From NCBI GenBank assembly GCA_002709295.1, contig PAQL01000013.1, forward strand, positions 6,727 through 42,810: 36,084 nucleotides of DNA, in the 5' to 3' direction. How positions within the stretch are numbered: position 1 is the stretch's first letter; each line of letters opens with the position of its first letter. The notes under the pieces are model-generated. The model was not told where the DNA came from and ran no database searches. It saw only the letters and a list, made by a program, of their open reading frames with translations. The DNA is from Phycisphaerae bacterium. Its GTDB lineage: Bacteria > Planctomycetota > Phycisphaerae > Phycisphaerales > SM1A02. Positions 1 through 7,342 of the stretch are shown piece after piece. The translations under genes and the position numbers were made by a program.

Positions 1-491
1 AGGGCAACCGGGACCAAGCCTGCCGCGACGGCGGCTGCGCTCCCTCCTGATGATCCTCCGGGAACCCGGGAGGCATCCGCAGGGTTTTTGACCGGGCCAA
101 AGTGGCACGTTTCAGTTGAGGACCCCATGGCGAACTCATCGCAGTTCACTTTGCCCACGACAACTGCACCAGCTTCTTGCAGTCGGGTCACCACGGTGGC
201 GTCAAATGGCGAGCGATAGTCCTCAAGCATTTTGGAGCCACAACTGGTTCGCCCCTGAGTGGTGCAGATGTTGTCTTTGATTGCGACGGGCACCCCGGCC
301 AAGGGGCCTGGTGATTCTCCGGCCGCGACGCGGCGGTCGATTTCGGCTGCCGCCGTCAAGGCGGATTCGTTAAAAGTCTCCCTGAAGGCGTTGGACTGGT
401 CTGACTCGATGCGGTTCAATGCATTTTGAACGACTTCAACCGCAGATCCTCCTGAGTTGACGTGTTCGGCAATGTCACGGGCGGTTTTCAT
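1..491 (-). CDS. gatA: Aspartyl/glutamyl-tRNA amidotransferase subunit A, partial
   Basis: N-terminal 163 residues of the amidase subunit of GatCAB, which turns mischarged Glu-tRNA(Gln) or Asp-tRNA(Asn) into the correct aminoacyl-tRNA using ammonia from glutamine. The gene runs off the left edge. Visible amidase-signature elements are the catalytic lysine in VAIKDN (K72) and the glycine/serine loop GGSSGGS at 145-151, whose S147 fits the cis-serine of the Ser-cisSer-Lys triad. The nucleophilic serine should lie a few residues beyond the edge, so it cannot be checked. The ATG overlaps the gatC stop by 4 bases (ATGA), so the two are probably translationally coupled. Identification is firm. The full protein should be about 480-500 residues, so roughly two thirds is missing. 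Confidence 0.96.
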   Translation of the reverse strand, partial: MKTARDIAEHVNSGGSAVEVVQNALNRIESDQSNAFRETFNESALTAAAEIDRRVAAGESPGPLAGVPVAIKDNICTTQGRTSCGSKMLEDYRSPFDATVVTRLQEAGAVVVGKVNCDEFAMGSSTETCHFGPVKNPADASRVPGGSSGGSAAAVAAGLVPVA

Positions 492-787
492 GAGCCCTCT
501 CCCAAAACTTTGGGCACTGCGATCCAAGCATCGTGGGTGGCGGGCGCGAGATTGAGAACTTCTTCGGTGGCCAAGGAGGCGGTGATGGTGTCCTCGCGGA
601 GTGCGTTGCTGAGTTCGTGGGGATTATTGAGGGGTTCAATGCCTTCCACATCAACCGATGCGAGGGATTGGACGTGATCGAGTACTCGAATGAGGTCTTG
701 TCGAACCGCTTCACGCTCTTCGGGCTCAAGGTGCAACCTGGCCAAGCTGGCAACTTTCTGGACTGCGGAATCGTCAATTTCAGGCAT
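488..787 (-). CDS. gatC: Aspartyl/glutamyl-tRNA amidotransferase subunit C
   Basis: Small GatC subunit of 99 residues, the normal family length. It wraps around GatA and stabilises the GatCAB complex. The N-terminus ([20 protein letters not shown]) matches the family pattern of a short helix followed by a conserved VxxLARL segment. The C-terminal part has the [10 protein letters not shown] and [15 protein letters not shown] stretches; the final xxVPKVL is the conserved GatC tail. It is the first gene of a gatC-gatA operon on the minus strand and is divergent from the efflux adaptor, with under 30 bases between the two starts. The promoters for both must therefore lie in that short gap or inside the opposing gene. 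Confidence 0.95.
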   Translation of the reverse strand: MPEIDDSAVQKVASLARLHLEPEEREAVRQDLIRVLDHVQSLASVDVEGIEPLNNPHELSNALREDTITASLATEEVLNLAPATHDAWIAVPKVLGEGS

Positions 788-815
788 TGGGCCTCACCTT
801 GAATGGGGGATATGG

Positions 816-2132
816 ATGGGGTCTATGATATTGCACTTCATCATGCACGATTCGACCCCACAAGTCCCGTTTGTTCGAAAGTTGGCACGATTTGCGATCG
901 TTCTGGGGGTCTTGGTTGCCGGTCCCGGATCATTCATCATGCTGGTCAGGTCCGCTCCAGACCCCTCAGAGGCCATCGTTGAAGTCCCACCAGTTGCCTT
1001 GGAGGTCTACGCCCTCTCCGAGGTTCTGATACCTCGCCAAGCCTCGGCGTTTGGGCGGGTCCAGCCGCTGTATCGGATCGAACAGAGTGCAGAAGTGGCG
1101 GGCCCTGTGGTGTGGCGGGCCGATCTTGACAATGGTGATTTGGTGCAAGATGGGCAACCTCTCCTGCGCATCGATCCGGCCCCCTTTGAGGCCCGATTGG
1201 CCGCCGCCAAGGCTGCGGTTCAATCTGCCGAAGCCGCCGTAGCTGACCTTGAGGAAGAATCAAAGGGCCTGCGCGACCGTCGCCCCGGATTGGCGTCGCA
1301 ACTGGAAGCGGTGACCCGTGAAGCAGATCGACTCCGCAGAGCGGTGAATTCCGGCGCTGTGGGGTCCAGCGCTTTTGATCAGGCCGAGGCGGCTCGGCTT
1401 CAGGCCGAAGATGCCCTGACTCAGCTCGATCTCGCGGTGCGGCGTATCGAGACCCGCCGAGCTGTGCTTCGTGCTCAACAAGCCTCTGCACTGGCAGCCC
1501 AAGCTGAGGCGCAAGACCAGCGTGACCGATGCGAAATCACCTCGGCTCTCGAGGGTCAACTTGACCGATTTGAGGTGGAACTTGGGGAGCGGGTTGCTGC
1601 AGGGCAGATCATTGCTTCAGTGACCGGACAGACTGATGTTGAATTGGAATTGACGATTCCAGCATCTATGTTTGGGACCGTGACTGTTGGTGACAGCGTC
1701 ACGCTGAGACGCACCGGCAGTGCAACAACCCGTACGGTGTCAATTGATCGAATTGCTCCCGCTGCTGATCCAAGTGGCCGCACCTTCCAGGCTTGGGTTG
1801 AAGCCAAAGCAGATCAAATGCTCCTCCCGGGCGTTTTTGTCGAAGCCACCGTTTCGGCTGGTGAGCCCACGTCTGCCGTCGTTGCACCACGCAGTGCCTT
1901 GCTGGGCGAATCACTTCAAACGGTGGACCCTCAGGGTCGCCTTCAGACCGTTCCGGTACAGATCGCCTGGACGTTCGAGGGGCCGCTGCCAGAGACTGGC
2001 TTGTCCGATCTTGAATGGGCCGTTCTGCGTATTGGGCCGGCCGCGGGTACCAATGTGATCCGCCGGGCCGGCCGCCGACTCCCAGACGGCCTTCGCGTTG
2101 ATGCGGTCCGAGTGCTTGAGGGCGCGAAGTGA
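816..2132 (+). CDS. RND efflux periplasmic adaptor (HlyD/MFP family)
   Basis: Membrane-fusion protein expected to link the inner-membrane RND pump encoded next to an outer-membrane channel. The open frame extends upstream to 690, but that part is antisense to gatC. I chose ATG 816, preceded by a GGGGGA stretch at 805-810; ATG 825 or 843 are possible. The protein has about 438 residues: an N-terminal membrane anchor (FAIVLGVLVAG and on), a lipoyl/barrel-sandwich half (VVWRADLDNGDLVQDGQPLL), a long alanine/glutamate-rich coiled coil, the second lipoyl half (GELGERVAAGQII-type segment, here VELGERVAAGQIIASVTG) and a beta-barrel domain. It overlaps the pump gene by 4 bases. No outer-membrane factor gene is present. 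Substrate unknown. Confidence 0.88.
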   Translation: MGSMILHFIMHDSTPQVPFVRKLARFAIVLGVLVAGPGSFIMLVRSAPDPSEAIVEVPPVALEVYALSEVLIPRQASAFGRVQPLYRIEQSAEVAGPVVWRADLDNGDLVQDGQPLLRIDPAPFEARLAAAKAAVQSAEAAVADLEEESKGLRDRRPGLASQLEAVTREADRLRRAVNSGAVGSSAFDQAEAARLQAEDALTQLDLAVRRIETRRAVLRAQQASALAAQAEAQDQRDRCEITSALEGQLDRFEVELGERVAAGQIIASVTGQTDVELELTIPASMFGTVTVGDSVTLRRTGSATTRTVSIDRIAPAADPSGRTFQAWVEAKADQMLLPGVFVEATVSAGEPTSAVVAPRSALLGESLQTVDPQGRLQTVPVQIAWTFEGPLPETGLSDLEWAVLRIGPAAGTNVIRRAGRRLPDGLRVDAVRVLEGAK

Positions 2133-5100
2133 GCCTCGTTGAGTCTGTCCTGAAGCGGCCGACGGGTTCCAACCTGCTCGCATGGGTTCTGCTGCTGACT
2201 GGGCTTTACTCAGCCACGTCGTTGACTCGAGAATTTTTTCCTGAGTCCAGCCCAGAATCGGCTTCGGTGACCGCCATTTGGCCGGGTGCGGCCCCAGAAG
2301 ATCTTGAAGAAGGCGTGGTACGCCGCGTTGAAGACGCTCTCGTTGAGCTCGATGAAGTTGATCGTGTGACAGCCTCGGTGCTTGAAGAGACCGCCACCAT
2401 CATGGTGGAGTTTCGAGAAAGCGTGAGCGATGTCGATAAGGCCGTTGACGAAGTACAGCGTGCGGTAGATGCCATACCTGATATCCCGGCGGAAGTTGAG
2501 CGCCTCACCGTTACCGAATTCGAACCCGTGCTTCCTGTCATCATGCTCAACGCGTTCGGTGATGCGGATGAGATTGTTCGAAAACGCGTGCTTAAAGACA
2601 TTGAGCGTGATCTCCGTGGTATGACCGGGATGGGCCGTCTTGTCTTAACGGGTATTCGAGACGATGAAATTTCTGTGGAGTTCGATCCATTGGCCAGCGT
2701 TCAAGTTGGAAGATCACTCCCAGAAATTGCCGGTCAAATTGGGGCTGCCATGGACGACGGTCCGGCTGGCACGGTGCTCGGTGCCGATCGCATCACGACG
2801 TTCCGTGGAGTTGGCCGCGAGGAATCTGTCGAAGCTATTTCCGACATCAGAATTTCAGGCCCGGGAGGAAGTTGGCCACTCTCCGACCTTGCTTCAGTTG
2901 ATGCCACATTTGACGACACTCCTATCCGTTCCCGATACGCCGGGGTGGCGGGCTCCGGAGCGACGGGAACCATAACGGTTTACAAAACCGGTGATCAGGA
3001 TGCTGTAGACATTGCTCGCATGGTTCGTGCCTACGCGGCCGGTCGCCGAGATGCTGCGGGGCGTGATCAGCCTCGACTGTCATGGGGATGGTTCGAACGC
3101 TTTGCGGCAAGTGTTTATGCATCTTCAGATGCAAAGATTGATCTTCGCAGCAAAGCTCAAAAAGCCTACGAGACTGGGTATACCGCGCCAGGCCTGCTCC
3201 CGGAGCAGATTGATCTTTCCATCAGCAGTGATCTGGCTCGATTTATTGAGGGGCGAATTGACCTGCTTGCCCGCAATGCAGCGATGGGGGGCGTGTTGGT
3301 TTTCGTATTGCTGCTTCTCGCATTGTCATGGCGAACCGCGTGGTGGGTCTTTGTCGGACTCTCGCTCGCGCTCTGCGGGACGCTCACGTTTATGGCTCTG
3401 GCCGGTACCACCCTCAACTTGTTGACCATGTTTGGTTTGATCATTGTGATTGGTCTTTTGGTTGATGATGCCATCGTGGTTTCGGAAAACATCGAGTCTT
3501 ACGGCGAGGCAGGTCATGATCCCGAAACCGCCGCCATTCTGGGGACCAAGCAGGTCTTCTGGCCGGTGACGGCCACTATCGCCACTTCAATCGTTGCCTT
3601 CCTGCCCCTTTCGTTTATTCGCGGACAGATTGGAGATTTGATGGGGGCGTTGCCTGCGGTGGTTGCATGCGCTTTGATCACCAGCTTGATTGAAAGCCTC
3701 CTCATTTTACCCATTCATATGAAGCATTCCTTGGCGGCCCGTCCGAAGCGAGCCAAGCGAGGCTGGTCAGCCTTCCGGGACAACCGTCTGCTACCGACTC
3801 TGCAAGATGGTCACGCGTGGCTCCTTCGCCGCGCCCTACGACGACCTGCGCTGACCGTCTCGATCGCCATCAGTACGAGCATTTTCTGTCTTGGTTTGGT
3901 GGTCGCCGGGAAGCCTCCATTTGAGTTTCTCCCCACCAGTGACAGCGAAACCGTAATTGCTGAACTTCGCATGCCGGTGGGGACACCAGTTGGCGAGACG
4001 GAAAAAATAGTCCGGCGCATTGAAAGCGCTGCGCGTTCCATGCCCGAAGTGAAAGGCGTATCAGGTCTCACTGGCGCTCAGGCCTCGGTGGACGACACCA
4101 GCGGTATGACGCTTGCGGGCACTGGGTCCCATCTTGGGCAAGTCTTTATCGAGCTGCTTCCCGTCGAGTCGCGGGTACGCGAGTCCAAGACGGTTACGGC
4201 CGATATTCGAGATCGCATCGGGCCAGTACCTCAGGCGGAACGTCTTGTATTTACCGAAATTCAAGGGGGGCCAGCGGGGCGGGCAATCACCATTGAGGTG
4301 GCGTCTGAAGATGATGCACGTCGTCAAGCCGCGGTGGACGCGTTGAAAGCAGTCCTGGCCGGTGTCGATGGGGTGGTTGACATTGGCGATGATGACCCCG
4401 GCGAGCGACGTGAACTCCGAGTTGAAGCCAAGCCGTCTTCAATCACCCTTGGCCTCTCCGAGTCGTCCATTGGTCAGCAGGTCCGAACCGGGCTCTTGGG
4501 TTCAGTTGCCCACCGCTTCGCTTTGGATGGTGAAGAAGTTGACCTTAGAGTTCGACTGGACAACCGGACTCGTCGTTCTACCGCCGCAATGGAGCAGTCG
4601 TGGATCGTCTCCGCTATGGGCATTCCTGTCCCGCTTGCCGAGGTGGCATCTTTACGTGAGGCCACAGCACCCGCATCCATCCGACGTGTCGATCGTCGAA
4701 GAACCACCAGTGTTGTGGCCGACTGTCGTCCGGACTTGTCGCCAGAGACCGCCATGCAGGCGATTCGCCCTGGTCTTGAGAGGGTCCAGTTGGAATTTCC
4801 CGGCGTGATAATTGATGAAGGCGGTCGCCAGCGACAGCTCTCCCGAGCTTTCGCCTCACTTCCCATCGGATTTTTGGCTGCGACCATTGGGATCTACATG
4901 ATTCTTTGCCTTCTGTTCGCTTCAATGCGTCAGCCAATTGCTGTGCTCGCGAGCATTCCTTTTGGCATCATTGGGGTGGTTCTCGGCCACCTGTTAACGG
5001 GATACAACCTCACTTTCTTGAGCCTGGTTGGCTTCATTGCCCTTTCCGGCATTGTCGTGAACGACTCGTTGGTTCTGGTTGAATTCTTCAATCGTAAAAA

Positions 5101-5359
5101 AGCGGAGGGCGTCGAAACCATTGAAGCGTTGATGGCGGCCGGACGGCGTCGATTGCGGCCTATTTTGCTGACCACGCTCACCACGGTGCTTGGTCTTCTT
5201 CCCCTCATGCTGGAGCAATCCTTCCAGGCCAAGTTCCTTATTCCGATGGCCATTTCCATCTCCTTCGGCTTGATCAGTGCCACGGTCTTGATCCTCGTGG
5301 TGCTACCCGCGCTCCTGGTTTTGTTCGACACTTCCCGGGCAGAGCCCTCAACCCACTAA
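2129..5359 (+). CDS. RND family inner-membrane efflux transporter (AcrB-like)
   Basis: Proton-driven RND permease of 1076 residues, the usual AcrB/HAE-type length. It starts at a GTG that overlaps the adaptor stop (GTGA). Order: TM1 near residues 15-30, a porter domain beginning TREFFPESSPESASVTAIWPG, TM2-TM6 from about 385, a hydrophilic loop and TM7, a second porter domain, and TM8-TM12. The TM4 proton-relay pair is present as LLVDDAIVVSEN (D446/D447), and TM10 carries SGIVVNDSLVLVEFFN. About 45-50 extra residues seem to sit before TM2 (about 308-354). The second porter half includes GGPAGRAITIEV. Family assignment is secure. The pair could export drugs, lipids or other amphiphiles; the sequence does not decide. 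Confidence 0.93.
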   Translation: MSLVESVLKRPTGSNLLAWVLLLTGLYSATSLTREFFPESSPESASVTAIWPGAAPEDLEEGVVRRVEDALVELDEVDRVTASVLEETATIMVEFRESVSDVDKAVDEVQRAVDAIPDIPAEVERLTVTEFEPVLPVIMLNAFGDADEIVRKRVLKDIERDLRGMTGMGRLVLTGIRDDEISVEFDPLASVQVGRSLPEIAGQIGAAMDDGPAGTVLGADRITTFRGVGREESVEAISDIRISGPGGSWPLSDLASVDATFDDTPIRSRYAGVAGSGATGTITVYKTGDQDAVDIARMVRAYAAGRRDAAGRDQPRLSWGWFERFAASVYASSDAKIDLRSKAQKAYETGYTAPGLLPEQIDLSISSDLARFIEGRIDLLARNAAMGGVLVFVLLLLALSWRTAWWVFVGLSLALCGTLTFMALAGTTLNLLTMFGLIIVIGLLVDDAIVVSENIESYGEAGHDPETAAILGTKQVFWPVTATIATSIVAFLPLSFIRGQIGDLMGALPAVVACALITSLIESLLILPIHMKHSLAARPKRAKRGWSAFRDNRLLPTLQDGHAWLLRRALRRPALTVSIAISTSIFCLGLVVAGKPPFEFLPTSDSETVIAELRMPVGTPVGETEKIVRRIESAARSMPEVKGVSGLTGAQASVDDTSGMTLAGTGSHLGQVFIELLPVESRVRESKTVTADIRDRIGPVPQAERLVFTEIQGGPAGRAITIEVASEDDARRQAAVDALKAVLAGVDGVVDIGDDDPGERRELRVEAKPSSITLGLSESSIGQQVRTGLLGSVAHRFALDGEEVDLRVRLDNRTRRSTAAMEQSWIVSAMGIPVPLAEVASLREATAPASIRRVDRRRTTSVVADCRPDLSPETAMQAIRPGLERVQLEFPGVIIDEGGRQRQLSRAFASLPIGFLAATIGIYMILCLLFASMRQPIAVLASIPFGIIGVVLGHLLTGYNLTFLSLVGFIALSGIVVNDSLVLVEFFNRKKAEGVETIEALMAAGRRRLRPILLTTLTTVLGLLPLMLEQSFQAKFLIPMAISISFGLISATVLILVVLPALLVLFDTSRAEPSTH

Positions 5360-5368
5360 GATTCCGGA

Positions 5369-7120
5369 ATGCTTCAACTTCCTGCCATTCCTGTGGCTCC
5401 AGGCCTCGCTGTGGGTGAGGCCATGGTGGTCCGCGATCTACGAGAAGGTGTTGAACGTCAGCCCATCGAGTCCCACCAGGTTCAGTCTGAGTCCCTAAGG
5501 GTTCAAGACGCCCTTGATCATGTCGCGGGTGAACTCGAACAAGATCGGGACCGGGTCAAAGTTGACTTGGGGGCCGAAGCCGCCGAGATTTTTGCCTTTC
5601 ATCTGGGACTGCTTCGGGACCCGGCTCTGCGGGAGGCCATTCTCAATCGCATTCGAGATAATCTTGACGATGCGGCCCACGCGACCGCTGAATCGATCTT
5701 GGATTTGTCTCGGCGATTTCAAGCGCTCAACGATCCAATTTTCCGTGAAAAAGCAGACGATCTTCTCGATCTGGAGCGAAGATTGCTTCGTCGCCTCGGA
5801 GCCCTTGGCGAGGATCGGATTCAGGGCATTGATCGCCCCGTCATTTTGATTGCGGCCCGACTCACCCCGGCTCAGGCGGCCGGACTTGATACCGCCTTTG
5901 TTAAAGCTCTTGTTATGGAGACGGGGGGGCGAACCAGCCACGTTTCCATTATGGCCGGTGCGCTTGGCATTCCCGTGATTGCTGGGTGCCGAGGATCCAC
6001 CCGACACGTCAAAGAGCATTCCACCGTCGTCGTAGATGGCGACGCAGGACGTCTTTTGGTTCGCCCTCTGGATGATGAGCTGGCCCAACTTAGAGAGATG
6101 GCCAGTCGTCGTGCTGCTCGGATTGCCGAGGCCCTCGATCACGCCCATGAACCTGCAGTTACTGCCGATGGGGTCGAAATTTCTATTCAGGGCAACATCG
6201 AACTGGCCCGTGAAGTCTCAGGGCTGCTCGATGTGGGCGGCGACGGAGTTGGTCTGTTCCGCACGGAATACCTGTACCTCACGTCACCACGAGCACCAAC
6301 CGAAGAGGAACACCTCCAGCAGTACCGAAAGGCCCTGAATGATCTCGGCGGACGGACGCTTACCATCCGCACGTTCGACTTGGGCGCTGATAAGGCTGGC
6401 CTGGCGGGTCCTGATCCCGAACCCAATCCGATGCTTGGCCTCCGTAGCATCCGCTATTGCCTGAGGAACATGCAAATGTTCCGAACCCAACTCCGCGCAA
6501 TTCTACGAGTGGCGGCCGAAGGCCCGGTCCGCGTGATGTTCCCATTGATCGGCGTGCACTCTGAACTCCGTCAAGCACGAATGGCTCTCGAGGATGTCCG
6601 AGAAGAATTGCTCGAAGAGGGGCTTCCCCACAGCCGGGACTTGCCGGTCGGCATGATGATTGAGGTTCCAAGTGCGGCCCTAATGGCGTCCAGCTTCGCC
6701 CGAGAGGTGGATTTCTTTTCGATTGGCACCAACGACCTCACCCAATACGTCCTGGCCGTAGACCGTGGCAACGACTCCGTGGCCAGTTTGTATTCCTCCG
6801 CTCACCCGGCCGTACTTCGAATGGTCAAAGATGTGGCCAGTGCGGCCCGGCATCACGGGATTGACTGCTCACTGTGCGGAGAAGCCGCCTCGGACCCTCG
6901 TCTGACCATGTTGCTCCTTGGTCTTGGGCTGCGTACACTTTCCCTAACGCCGTCTCGAATCCCAGACATCCGCCGAGTTGTCCGGAGCGTTCGAATGGCA
7001 GACTGTGAGCGGGTCGCCCGAAGGGTTCTCCGCCTCGAATCGGACCGGCAGGTGCTTCGTTGCCTGCAGGAGGAACTTGGACGGGCGGCTCCTGACTTCC
7101 GAGCGGAGCAAGGCAGCTGA
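5369..7120 (+). CDS. ptsI: Phosphoenolpyruvate-protein phosphotransferase (PTS enzyme I)
   Basis: Enzyme I moves phosphate from phosphoenolpyruvate to the HPr histidine, the first step of the PTS. At 583 residues it has standard length and no N-terminal GAF domain, so it is PtsI-like rather than PtsP. Domains: N-terminal swivelling part (PVAPGLAVGEA, residues 8-18), the phosphohistidine loop GGRTSHVSIMAGALGIPVI with H191, and a C-terminal PEP-binding barrel with GLFRTEYL (295-302), the Mg/PEP signature FFSIGTNDLTQYVLAVDRGN (449-468) and the acid/base cysteine in SLCGEAASDP (C503). It begins 9 bases after the RND gene. No HPr or sugar permease is nearby, so it may serve a regulatory PTS or sugar uptake encoded elsewhere. 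Confidence 0.95.
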   Translation: MLQLPAIPVAPGLAVGEAMVVRDLREGVERQPIESHQVQSESLRVQDALDHVAGELEQDRDRVKVDLGAEAAEIFAFHLGLLRDPALREAILNRIRDNLDDAAHATAESILDLSRRFQALNDPIFREKADDLLDLERRLLRRLGALGEDRIQGIDRPVILIAARLTPAQAAGLDTAFVKALVMETGGRTSHVSIMAGALGIPVIAGCRGSTRHVKEHSTVVVDGDAGRLLVRPLDDELAQLREMASRRAARIAEALDHAHEPAVTADGVEISIQGNIELAREVSGLLDVGGDGVGLFRTEYLYLTSPRAPTEEEHLQQYRKALNDLGGRTLTIRTFDLGADKAGLAGPDPEPNPMLGLRSIRYCLRNMQMFRTQLRAILRVAAEGPVRVMFPLIGVHSELRQARMALEDVREELLEEGLPHSRDLPVGMMIEVPSAALMASSFAREVDFFSIGTNDLTQYVLAVDRGNDSVASLYSSAHPAVLRMVKDVASAARHHGIDCSLCGEAASDPRLTMLLLGLGLRTLSLTPSRIPDIRRVVRSVRMADCERVARRVLRLESDRQVLRCLQEELGRAAPDFRAEQGS

Positions 7121-7139
7121 CCCGGCCGTCATCGGAACC

Positions 7140-7161
7140 GTTCTGGACCTTCTTCCAGAGC
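7140..7161 (+). other. Inverted repeat just after ptsI
   Basis: An 8-base stem (7140-7147 with 7154-7161, one G-U pair) with a 6-base loop lies 20 bases after the ptsI stop. No T-run follows, so it is not a standard intrinsic terminator. It could still protect the 3' end or mark the start of the longer gap before the RNase gene. Confidence 0.35.
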
Positions 7162-7295
7162 ATTGAACCCCGGAGCAAGGCACCACTACTGGCCACGATA
7201 GAAGCAGGACACCAGTCTCCTCGATGGGGCTGTCGCTTGATTCCCTGCTCAGACGTGTTTGCCCGGCGCCTTCCTCCCCATCTGTGTTCAGATCT

Positions 7296-7316
7296 TTGGA
7301 GATTTATTCTCTCCAA
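7296..7316 (+). promoter_or_regulatory. Hairpin in the presumed 5' leader of the RNase E gene
   Basis: A perfect 7-base stem (TTGGAGA at 7296-7302, TCTCCAA at 7310-7316) encloses a 7-base loop, TTTATTC. It ends 26 bases before the GTG start at 7343. The rest of the 7121-7342 gap holds no gene I can support. In enterobacteria RNase E represses its own synthesis by cleaving its leader, and the enzyme prefers AU-rich single strands. A structured leader with an AU-rich loop is consistent with similar control here, but this is inference. Confidence 0.35.
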
Positions 7317-7342
7317 GAGTCCTGAACAGAAAGTAGGCACCT

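Noticed and set aside
690-815. Upstream extension of the efflux adaptor frame
   Set aside because: The extension is antisense to gatC and has no membrane-anchor character; the anchor begins only after ATG 816.
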